From positions 1,317 to 41,053 of the forward strand of contig PLSW01000269.1 of the NCBI GenBank assembly GCA_003165275.1: a stretch of DNA of 39,737 nt. Direction: 5' to 3'. This stretch comes from Caulobacteraceae bacterium. Lineage in GTDB: Bacteria > Pseudomonadota > Alphaproteobacteria > Caulobacterales > Caulobacteraceae. Below the pieces are notes generated by a model, which saw only the letters and a list, made by a program, of their open reading frames with translations, had not been told where the DNA came from and made no database searches. Below are positions 8,901 through 15,470 of the stretch, in pieces; the first letter of the stretch is position 1; each line of letters opens with the position of its first letter. Both the position numbers and the translations under genes were made by a program.

Positions 8901-11900
8901 GCCCGCCGATGCCGGTGGTCGAAAGGGCGGCCAGCTGGGTGGTGCTGAGGGCGCCCAGCTGCGCGCCGGTCAGGGACTGAACCGCGTCGTTGGTCAGGCC
9001 GCCCAGCTGGGTCACCGACAGGGCGGCGAACTGGCCGGTGGTCAGGCCCGACAGCTGGTCGGGGCTCAAGAGACCGATCTCACCGGTGGTGAGTCCGCCA
9101 AGCTGGGTGGTGTTGAAGGCCAGCATCTGGGTCGACGCCAGCCCGCCGATCGCATCGCTGCTGAGGGCCGCGATCTGCGTCTGCTGCAGCCCAGCGAGCT
9201 GCGTCGATGATAACGAGCTGATCTGATCCCCCGCCAGCCCCCCGATCGCCGTCGGGGTGAGCGCGGCCAACTGGGACGACGACAGCACCGGAATCTGCGT
9301 CGTAGAGTCAAAATAGCCCACCTCGGTCGCGGTGAGCCCCGACACCTGGGTGGTGGTCAGCGACTGGAGATCGGCGGTCGTCATGCCGGAAATCTCGTCG
9401 CTGGTCAGGACCGACAGCTGGGTCGAGCTGAGGCCGCTCACCTGGGTGGTGGCCAATTCGGCGAACTGATCGCCGGTCAGGCCGGCCACCGCCGACTGCG
9501 ACAGGGCGCCCAACTGCCGCCCGCTCAGCGAGGCGAGCTGCGAGGCGCTCAGACCCTGGATGGCCGTGCTGGTCAGGCCGCTGAGCTGGGTGGTGCTGAG
9601 CTGGGTCACGGCCGTGGCGCTAAGGCCGGCGACCGCATCCACGCCGAGGCCGGCGATCTGGGCGGAGTTGATGTTCGACAGCTGGGTGCTGGTCAGGCCG
9701 GCGACCTGCGTCGCCGACAGGGTGTCGATCTGCGCCAGCCCCAGGCCACGCATCTGTGTGGTGTTCAGGGACGCAAGCTGGGTGGCGGTGATCTCGTTGA
9801 CTTCCGTCGCGGTGAGCGAGCCGACCTGGGTCGAGGTCAGGCCCCCGATCTGGGTCGAGGTCAGGCCGCCGATCTGGTCGCCCGTCAAGGCGGCGATGGC
9901 GGAAAGGGACAGGGCGCCGATCTGGCTGGCGCTGAAGGCGGCGACCTGCGTCGTCGAGAGGGCGGCGACGGCGGTGTCCGCCAGGCCGCCGATCTGGGTG
10001 GTGGTCAGCGAGCTCAAGGCCGCGGGCGACAGGGCGTAGACCTGATCGGTCGAAAGGCTGTTGATCTGCGGCGCGGACAGGCCGCGCAGCTGGCCGGAAC
10101 CCAGCGCCGCCATCTCTGTCGTGGTCAGCCCCTCCAGCGCGCTCGTCGAGATCGCCGCGACCTGCGTCGAGTTGAGAACCGCCAACTGCGCCGGTGTCAG
10201 CGCCGACAGCTGGGCCGAGGTCAGGCCGCTGATCGCGGCGGTGGAGAGAACGCCGGTCTGGGTGGTGGTCAGCGCGCCAAGTTGAGTCGCGGACAGATTG
10301 GCCAGCTGCGCCCCGGACAGGGCCGACAGCTGCCCGGTCGACAGCTCCGAGAGGGTGGCGGCGGTCAGGTTGGACAGCTGCGTCGCCGTCAGCCCGCCGA
10401 TCTGGGTGGTGGTGATCGCCGCGACCTGCGTGGCGGCGAGGCCCGAGATCTGGGTGCTGGACAGGCCGCCGACGGCGACGACCGACAGGGCCGCGACCTG
10501 GTTGCTGGACAGGGCCGTGATCTGGGTCTGGCCGAGGGACTGGACCTCCGTCGTGTTCAGACCCGACAGCTGGGTGGTGGTCAGGGCGTTGATCTGGGCG
10601 GTGGTCAAGGCCGCCGTTTCGGTGGTCGCCAGGGCGGCGATCCGAGTGCGATTCAGGCCCGACAGCTGGTTGGTGGACAGGGCCGCCATCTGCGTCGCCG
10701 CCAGGCCTTGCAGGGCCGTGTTCGACAGGGCGGAGATCTGGCTGGAGGTCAGGCCGGCGAGCAGGGTGGAGCTCAGGCCGGCGATCTGGTCATTGGTGAG
10801 GCCGGCGATGGCGGTCGTGGTGACCGCGGCCAGCTGCGCCGGCGACCACGAGCCGATCTGGGTGTCCAGATCGAGATTGGCGACCTGGGTGGCGTTGAAG
10901 CCGTTGATCTGGCTGGTGGTGAGCGAGGCCATGTCGGCGCTGCTCAGCCCGTCCAGGACCGAGACCGGCAGGCCGTTGATCTGGGTGATGGTCAGGCCGC
11001 CGACCTGGGTCGTGGTGAGCCCGGCCAGCTGCACGTCCGAAAGCCCGGCGAGGGCGGGGACGCTGATCGCCGAAACCTGGCGGGACGAGAGCGCCGCCAG
11101 TTGCGTGGGCTGCAGCGCCGCGATCTCGGAGCTGGCCAGCCCGCGGATCTGGGTCGTGGTCAGGGCGGCGATAGCGGTGGTGGAGACCCCGCTGAACTGG
11201 TCGTTGGTCAGGACACCCAGCTGGCCGGCGGTCAGGCCCGCGATCTGCCCCGTCGTCAGCCCGGCAATCTGGCTCGAACTGAGGCCGCTCAGTTCCGAGG
11301 CGGTCAGAACCCCCAGCTGGGCCGAGCCCAAGGCCCCCAGCTGCGTGGACGCGAGGCCCGAAACCTGCGCCTCCGTGAGGCCCCGAACCTGGGTCGAGGT
11401 CAGCGCGGCCAGTTGGGCCGACGACAGCTGGCTTAGCTGATCGGGGCTCAGCGCCGCCATCCCGGCGGCCGAGACGCCGCGGATCTGGGTGGTGGAGAGG
11501 CTCGCGATCTGGGTGTCGGTAAGGGCGCCCACCTCACCCACCGTCAGAGCGTTCAGCTCGGTCGAGGTGATGAACGCCAGTTCCGTCGTGCTCATCGTCG
11601 CCCACTGGGTGGCCCCGAGGGCCTGGACCTGGGCGGCGACCAGCCCGCTGACCTGCCGACTGGTCAGGGCGGCGACCTGGTCGGCGCCGAGGGCGCCGAT
11701 GGCCGTGGAATTCAACGCCTCGATCTGGGCGCGGGTCAGGCTGGCGAGCTGGGTGTCGCTCACCGCCTCGATCTGCGCGTCGTTGATCACCGCGATCTGG
11801 CCCGCGCTGAGCCCGCTCAGCTGCAGGGTGCTGAGGGCGCCGAGCTGGCTGGGAGTCAGGCTGATGATCTGGACCGTCGTCAGGCCGCCGATCTGGTTCG

Positions 11901-13773
11901 AGCTCAGGGCGGCGAGCTGCGTGGCCGCCAGGGCGTTCAGGCCGGTGCCGGTCAGGCCGCGAATCTGGCCGCTGCTCAGCCAGGAGACCTGGGCGGTGGA
12001 GAGGGCGCCGACCTGATCGGCGGACAGGGCCGCGACGCCGGCGGCCGAAAGGCCGCGGACCTGCAAGGTGGTCAGGGCCGACAGCTGGCTGTCGGTGAGG
12101 GCGCTCACCTGGGTGGCCGTCAACACGCCCAGCCCCGTCGAGGTCATCTGGCTGAGCTGGGTGGTGGTCAGGGCCGCCAGCTGCGCCGGGGCCACCCCCT
12201 GCAGCTGCCCGGCGGTGAGGGCGCTGATCTGGTGAGAGGTCAGGGCCGCAAGCTGGTCGGACGTGAGGGCGCTGAGCGCCGTGGTGCTGAGCCCCGCGAC
12301 CTGGGTGGAGCTGAAGCTGGCGATCGTGTTCGGATCGATCGAGGTGACCTGGACGTCGCTGATGGCGCTCAGCTCGGTCGCGGTCATGCCGGCGAACTGG
12401 GTGGTCGAGAATCCGCCGATCTGATTAGCGCTGAGCGCTCCGATCTGCAGGGTGGTCAGGGCCCCGACCTGACTGGCGTAGAGGGCGTCGAACTGGGTCG
12501 TGGCCAGGGAGGCCACCGCCGTGGTGGTCAGGCCGCGCAGCTGGGTCGCGGAAAAGGCGGTCAGCTGGGTCGACGACAGCGCGCCGATCTGGCCCACGTT
12601 GATCCAGCCCAGGCCCGCCGCCGACAATTCGCCGATCTGCGTCGTGTTCAGGGCGCTGATCTGGCTGGTGGTCAGGGCGCCGACCTGGTCGCTGGTCAGG
12701 CCGGCCAGCTGGGAGGTCGACAGCTGGCTGATCTGGGTGGTGGTCAGCCCGGCGAGCAGGTCCGGATTCAGCGACTGGACCTGCGCCATCGACAGGCCCG
12801 CCAGCTGCGTCGCCGAGAACGACGAGAGCTGATCGGCGGTGAGCGAGGCGACGTCGGTCAGGTTGATGCCGGCGACCTGCGCCAGGGTGAGCGCCCCCAG
12901 CTGGGTGTCGGTCACCGCGCCGATCTGGGTCGCCGTAATGTCGCTGACCGCCACCGCGGACAGGGTGGAGATCTGGCTGGTGGCCAGCTCGCCGATCTCG
13001 GTGTTGGTCAGCCCCTCGATCTGGCCCGCGGTCAGGGCGGCGACCTGGGTCGAGGTCAACACGGCGACCTGGCTGGACGACATTTCATCCAGCGCGGTGA
13101 CGTCCAGCCCCTGCAGCTGCGTTCCGGTCACTGCGGCCAGCTGGGTGGTCGCCACCGCGTCCATCTGCGGCGCGGTCAGGGCGGCGAACTGCGTCGCCGA
13201 CAGGCCGCGCATCTGGGTGGTGGTGAGGGCGCCGATCTGGCTGCTGGTCAGGGACTCGATCTGGTCGCTGGTCATCGCGTCCAGCTGGGTGACCACCAGA
13301 CCGGACAGCTGGGTGGTGGTCAGGGTGGCGACCTGGGTCGGCGTCACCCCCTGGAACTGGGCCCCGGACAGGGCGCCGAGCTGGGTGGGCGACAGGGCCG
13401 AGAACTGCGCCGGCGTCAGCTCGCCGAGCTCCGTGACGGTCAGGCCCTTGACCTGCTGAGTGGTCAGCGACGCGATCCGGTCGGCGCCGAAAGAATCGAT
13501 CTGGTCCGATATCAGCACCGACAGCTGCGAGGCGCTGAACGACATCTGATCGACGGAGAGGGTCGCGATCTGAGTGTCGGTCAGGGCCGTCATCTGCTGG
13601 GTCGACAGCAGCGCCAGCTGCGTCGGCGTCAGGGCCTGGATCTCGTCGACGGTGAACGCCTGAATCTGGGCGCTGGTCAGGCTGGCGATGTCGGTCCGGT
13701 TCAGCGTCGACACCGCCGTCGTCGTCATCGCGGCGATCTGGGCGGGTGTGTAGGACGTTATGAACGAGGCCAC
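5953..13773 (-). CDS. giant octapeptide-repeat protein (2606 aa), unrecognised
   Basis: I do not recognise a named family. Residue 7 to the end is one array of about 324 eight-residue units with consensus [A/G/S]-L-[T/S]-[T/S]-x-Q-[I/L/V]-[A/G/S], for example ALTTSQIS ALNTTQIG. Only three units break register: a 7-mer at residues 79-85 (FSASQLS) and 9-mers at 966-974 (NLDLDTQIG) and 1487-1495 (YFDSTTQIP). The protein is Ser/Thr-rich (about 30% in stretches counted by eye), with few charged residues and no Cys seen. There is no signal peptide, membrane segment, RTX nonapeptide or anchor motif; the C-terminus is AIDAAES. Position 3 is nearly always S/T/N/D, Pro is allowed at 4, and Q/E sits at 6, as in helix N-capping boxes, so short stacked helices are likely; a beta-solenoid is the alternative. 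Start GTG 13773 has GGAG ten bases upstream. First gene of a unit with the GT41 enzyme. Confidence 0.9.
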   Translation of the reverse strand: MASFITSYTPAQIAAMTTTAVSTLNRTDIASLTSAQIQAFTVDEIQALTPTQLALLSTQQMTALTDTQIATLSVDQMSFSASQLSVLISDQIDSFGADRIASLTTQQVKGLTVTELGELTPAQFSALSPTQLGALSGAQFQGVTPTQVATLTTTQLSGLVVTQLDAMTSDQIESLTSSQIGALTTTQMRGLSATQFAALTAPQMDAVATTQLAAVTGTQLQGLDVTALDEMSSSQVAVLTSTQVAALTAGQIEGLTNTEIGELATSQISTLSAVAVSDITATQIGAVTDTQLGALTLAQVAGINLTDVASLTADQLSSFSATQLAGLSMAQVQSLNPDLLAGLTTTQISQLSTSQLAGLTSDQVGALTTSQISALNTTQIGELSAAGLGWINVGQIGALSSTQLTAFSATQLRGLTTTAVASLATTQFDALYASQVGALTTLQIGALSANQIGGFSTTQFAGMTATELSAISDVQVTSIDPNTIASFSSTQVAGLSTTALSALTSDQLAALTSHQISALTAGQLQGVAPAQLAALTTTQLSQMTSTGLGVLTATQVSALTDSQLSALTTLQVRGLSAAGVAALSADQVGALSTAQVSWLSSGQIRGLTGTGLNALAATQLAALSSNQIGGLTTVQIISLTPSQLGALSTLQLSGLSAGQIAVINDAQIEAVSDTQLASLTRAQIEALNSTAIGALGADQVAALTSRQVSGLVAAQVQALGATQWATMSTTELAFITSTELNALTVGEVGALTDTQIASLSTTQIRGVSAAGMAALSPDQLSQLSSAQLAALTSTQVRGLTEAQVSGLASTQLGALGSAQLGVLTASELSGLSSSQIAGLTTGQIAGLTAGQLGVLTNDQFSGVSTTAIAALTTTQIRGLASSEIAALQPTQLAALSSRQVSAISVPALAGLSDVQLAGLTTTQVGGLTITQINGLPVSVLDGLSSADMASLTTSQINGFNATQVANLDLDTQIGSWSPAQLAAVTTTAIAGLTNDQIAGLSSTLLAGLTSSQISALSNTALQGLAATQMAALSTNQLSGLNRTRIAALATTETAALTTAQINALTTTQLSGLNTTEVQSLGQTQITALSSNQVAALSVVAVGGLSSTQISGLAATQVAAITTTQIGGLTATQLSNLTAATLSELSTGQLSALSGAQLANLSATQLGALTTTQTGVLSTAAISGLTSAQLSALTPAQLAVLNSTQVAAISTSALEGLTTTEMAALGSGQLRGLSAPQINSLSTDQVYALSPAALSSLTTTQIGGLADTAVAALSTTQVAAFSASQIGALSLSAIAALTGDQIGGLTSTQIGGLTSTQVGSLTATEVNEITATQLASLNTTQMRGLGLAQIDTLSATQVAGLTSTQLSNINSAQIAGLGVDAVAGLSATAVTQLSTTQLSGLTSTAIQGLSASQLASLSGRQLGALSQSAVAGLTGDQFAELATTQVSGLSSTQLSVLTSDEISGMTTADLQSLTTTQVSGLTATEVGYFDSTTQIPVLSSSQLAALTPTAIGGLAGDQISSLSSTQLAGLQQTQIAALSSDAIGGLASTQMLAFNTTQLGGLTTGEIGLLSPDQLSGLTTGQFAALSVTQLGGLTNDAVQSLTGAQLGALSTTQLAALSTTGIGGLNAAQIAGLTTTQLNTLTATQVGSLTTTQIAGLTNTELATLATTQIADLSAAQINSLSTGQIAAITTDQVAALTTTVLAELNSTQISALTTGQLSALNSTQIGALSDGALAGLTPQEIAVLTTGQLRGLSSGQVAALTATTIAGLPSTSLASLSTTQVGGITSTGLGALSPDQLNALTTTQIAALSPTAIAGIADFQIFALSTSQLHRLSSTQIGAIDPSQLDGLTTTGVALLTTTQVKGLTPAQIAAFNSDQIGALAVTQISALQTATIAGMSNDQIAGLAPTQLAALNSTQIGALTSVEIGGLSTDQVTALTSTQLSGLTSGEIAALDTTQLIGLSPAQVGQLSTTQLGALAQSQIQSLSSTQLAGLTSTQIGALSDAGVSGFSPAQLAALNTTQLGALSSTQIGALSTTLISALTGSEIAALTNTQMRGLTADQVTALTSSQLAGLTLTEIVALTTTQISGLSAGEMTTLGATQMAALSSTQIGALTTSAVGGLSFSQLAALTTSQLGGLSPDQIGGLDPDQIQGLSTTNTANLSSTQLAGLTSTQLGALTNAQFGVLSSGQISALGAGALSGLTGGEIGALSTTQLGALDSTQLGALTSTQIGQLTQTELAGLSVDQITGLSATQMAGVQAGQIASLPVTSLGLLSTTQIGGLSATAITAMTPDQLAALGPDQVGALSTQAISGLTVGEIGLLSTTQITGLSVTQMGALSGDQVSALGADQIGALSNDQFNGLSATGVNALISAHLNDLTVTQISALSLDGIGGLSPAEVSVLTTTQISNLSATQLGALSSSAITGLTQAQISALTLTQLSGLTSGQIGALSTTEIGELTTTIVAGLSTAQLGALVRMQLRSLSSAEVGALTTTEIGSLSSTQVGNLSVTEFGQMTATQFDAMTSTQLSALTTGQFANLSTTSLRELSFDQISGFTTTQMTMVTATDIAGLTTTQISAFSGAQLGMLTTTVLAALSPAQLAAIDAAES

Positions 13774-13955
13774 AGCCGCAGCACTCCGGGCGCGAGCGAA
13801 TCAGCAGCGGCCGAAGGCCGTCTACAGAGGATACCCTTTAAGTGAGTCGATGGGTCGGCCCAATGCATTATGCGGGGGCGCGGCAATAGCGCGCTCGTGC
13901 GGACGCACCGGAAGTTCAACTGCCTCTGATTCGAAGTGTTCGCGGGCGGCCAAAA

Positions 13956-13991
13956 AGCAATTAAATTGCTCCGGCGCAATATAGATTGCGC
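13956..13991. promoter_or_regulatory. pair of GCAAT-N3/4-ATTGC inverted repeats
   Basis: Two adjacent AT-cored palindromes occur in the 249-base gap between the giant gene start (13773) and the arsR stop (14023). AGCAATTAAATTGCT (13956-13970) has perfect 7-base arms. GCGCAAT-ATAG-ATTGCGC (13974-13991) also has 7-base arms. Both share GCAAT/ATTGC half-sites and their centres are about 19-20 bases apart. They look like tandem operator sites for a dimeric regulator of the giant gene, about 180-220 bases upstream of its start. No confident promoter hexamers were found. A weak role in ending arsR transcription is an alternative. Confidence 0.4.
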
Positions 13992-14022
13992 GACGGAAGC
14001 GATGACGGTCGCACCGCCGACT

Positions 14023-14346
14023 TCAGGCTTTCGTCCCGCGCCTTGCCGGATCACCCATTTGCGCGCTCTCAACCTTGAGCGGCTTCGACACCGGGCATAC
14101 CTCCTGCACAAAATCGTTCAGTGTGTTGACCAAGCTGTCGCGCACCAAGCTGTAGTAAACGAACTGGCCACGCTTTTCGCTCGTCACAAGGCCCGCCGCT
14201 TCCAGGATCGAGAGGTGCTGCGAGACCGCAGGCTTCGAGATTGAGAAACGCCCCGATATCTCGCCCGCCGTCAGTTCGGCGTGGCTCAGGTACGCCAGAA
14301 TCTTACGGCGCGTGGTGGACGAAAGGGCCTCGAAAACGCGTTGCAT
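14023..14346 (-). CDS. ArsR-family winged-helix repressor (SdpR-like)
   Basis: A 107-residue DNA-binding protein. The winged-helix core runs from FEALSSTTRRKILAYL through LTAGEISGRF, the recognition helix SKPAVSQHLSILEAAGLV and the wing EKRGQFVYYSL. It lacks the ELCVCDL metal-binding motif of classical ArsR/SmtB sensors and has a single Cys near the C-terminus, so metal sensing is unlikely; the T-AGEI plus SKPxxSxHL pattern fits the SdpR-type subgroup. ATG 14346 gives the family N-terminus. An upstream in-frame ATG at 14376 would put the start inside an operator-like site and add ten unconserved residues. It is transcribed away from the desaturase gene, with two direct-repeat sites between them, suggesting autorepression and control of the desaturase. 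Ligand unknown. Confidence 0.88.
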   Translation of the reverse strand: MQRVFEALSSTTRRKILAYLSHAELTAGEISGRFSISKPAVSQHLSILEAAGLVTSEKRGQFVYYSLVRDSLVNTLNDFVQEVCPVSKPLKVESAQMGDPARRGTKA

Positions 14347-14363
14347 AAGGGTCCGACGGCGGG

Positions 14364-14430
14364 ATGATTTAAGCATTTACCTAATCACTTGTTCGGCGTT
14401 CCGCAATGATTTAAGCATTAAGCTAATTAC
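14364..14430. promoter_or_regulatory. two direct-repeat operator-like sites between arsR and desaturase
   Basis: Two 25-base copies (14364-14388 and 14406-14430) both read ATGATTTAAGCATT, then four variable bases, then TAAT[C/T]AC. They start exactly 42 bases apart, about four helical turns, so bound proteins would face the same side. They are strikingly AT-rich for this genome and contain the half-palindrome TTAAGCATTAAGC. They fill the 107-base space between the divergent start codons. The inference is that they bind the adjacent ArsR-type protein and control both genes. Confidence 0.6.
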
Positions 14431-14453
14431 GCAACCAACTGCCGAGGCGGCGG

Positions 14454-15470
14454 ATGACCCGAGCCGATCGCGACGACAATGATCCCTACGCTGTCCACCA
14501 CCTGCAGGCCGGCCCGGAAGCCGACGCGGAATCCGGACGGATCGTCTGGGACCCGCTCCACTCGTTGTGGAACGGCGCGATACTTGCGGGGGCAGTCGCC
14601 GCCGGCCTCCTCGCGTTCAGCTGGGCCGGCGTAGCGGTCTTCCTGGGGTTGACCGGAGTCACCCTGCTGATCGGTCATTCCGTCGGTTTCCATCGTCGGC
14701 TGATTCACGGGAGTTTCGAGGCGCCGCTCTGGCTCGACCACGGGCTGATGTGGGTCGGTACGCTGGTCGGCATGAGCGGGCCGCTCTGGATGATCAAAGC
14801 ACACGACATCCGCGATTGGGGCCAGCGACAGGACCGGTGCCATCCCTACCTCTCTAACCAGGCGGGGGTCTGGCGCGATTACTGGTGGAACCTGCACTGC
14901 CGGCTCGAACTGACCAGACCGCCCGTTTTCGCGCCCCAGCCCCGGGTTGCTGACGATCGATTCTACCGATTTCTTGAGCGCACCTGGATGCTGCAACAGC
15001 TTCCGGTTGCTCTCCTCCTGTTTTGGCTCGGCGGCGCCTCATGGCTGCTGTGGGGCGTCTGCGTGCGAGTCTGCGTGTCGGTGACCGGCCACTGGTGGAT
15101 CGGCCGCCTCGCCCACCGGCGCGGACCGCAGACCTGGCTGGTCCATGGATCCGGCGTCCAGGCCCACGACGTGCCCTGGGCCGCGATCCCGACCAAGGGC
15201 GAGGCCTGGCACAACAACAACCACGCCTATCCGGGATCGGCCAGGATCGGTCTATACCAGGGGCAACAGGACTGGGGGTTCGCGTTCATCAGGATGCTTG
15301 AGCACGCAGGCCTCGCCTGGAACGTGCAAACGCCGGACAACCTACCGCCCCGCCGGGCGCTTCAGCCGGTGCACGGACTCATTCTCGCTCCGCCGCCCGC
15401 CGCCCGAACCCGCTCAGCATCGCGAACACCGCCGGCAGCACCAGCAGCACCAGCGGCGCGCCGGCGATGA
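14454..15470 (+). CDS. membrane fatty-acid desaturase
   Basis: A 338-residue integral-membrane desaturase of the acyl-CoA/acyl-lipid delta-9 type, introducing a double bond with a di-iron centre. Visible His boxes are HRRLIH (81-86), HDIRDWGQRQDRCH (117-130, a variant of the second box) and HNNNHAYP (253-260). Hydrophobic spans lie near 40-75, 92-110 and 183-213. ATG 14454 has GAGG six bases upstream. The C-terminal 30 residues (about 309-338, Pro/Ala/Arg-rich) are read from DNA that is antisense to the end of the RND permease gene, so the two convergent genes overlap by 92 bases and this tail is probably not part of the enzyme fold. It is divergent from the ArsR-type regulator, so membrane-lipid adjustment under its control is likely. 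Exact substrate not determinable. Confidence 0.85.
   Translation: MTRADRDDNDPYAVHHLQAGPEADAESGRIVWDPLHSLWNGAILAGAVAAGLLAFSWAGVAVFLGLTGVTLLIGHSVGFHRRLIHGSFEAPLWLDHGLMWVGTLVGMSGPLWMIKAHDIRDWGQRQDRCHPYLSNQAGVWRDYWWNLHCRLELTRPPVFAPQPRVADDRFYRFLERTWMLQQLPVALLLFWLGGASWLLWGVCVRVCVSVTGHWWIGRLAHRRGPQTWLVHGSGVQAHDVPWAAIPTKGEAWHNNNHAYPGSARIGLYQGQQDWGFAFIRMLEHAGLAWNVQTPDNLPPRRALQPVHGLILAPPPAARTRSASRTPPAAPAAPAARRR

Noticed and set aside
5956-13755. CRISPR-like tandem array
   Set aside because: Units are 24 bases, contiguous, variable and in phase with an open frame; there are no constant repeats with unique spacers.
7735-13845. Long open frames on the + strand (up to 537 codons) opposite the octad gene, reading GADLGRGQ- or VVVRPSWV-like repeats
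   Set aside because: They are antisense products of a 24-base repeat with high GC. The minus frame spans the whole region without a stop and has a ribosome site; the + frames are broken into pieces.
13867-13886. Minus-strand promoter TTGCCG/CATAAT for the giant gene
   Set aside because: The hexamers are only eight bases apart, far from usual spacing.
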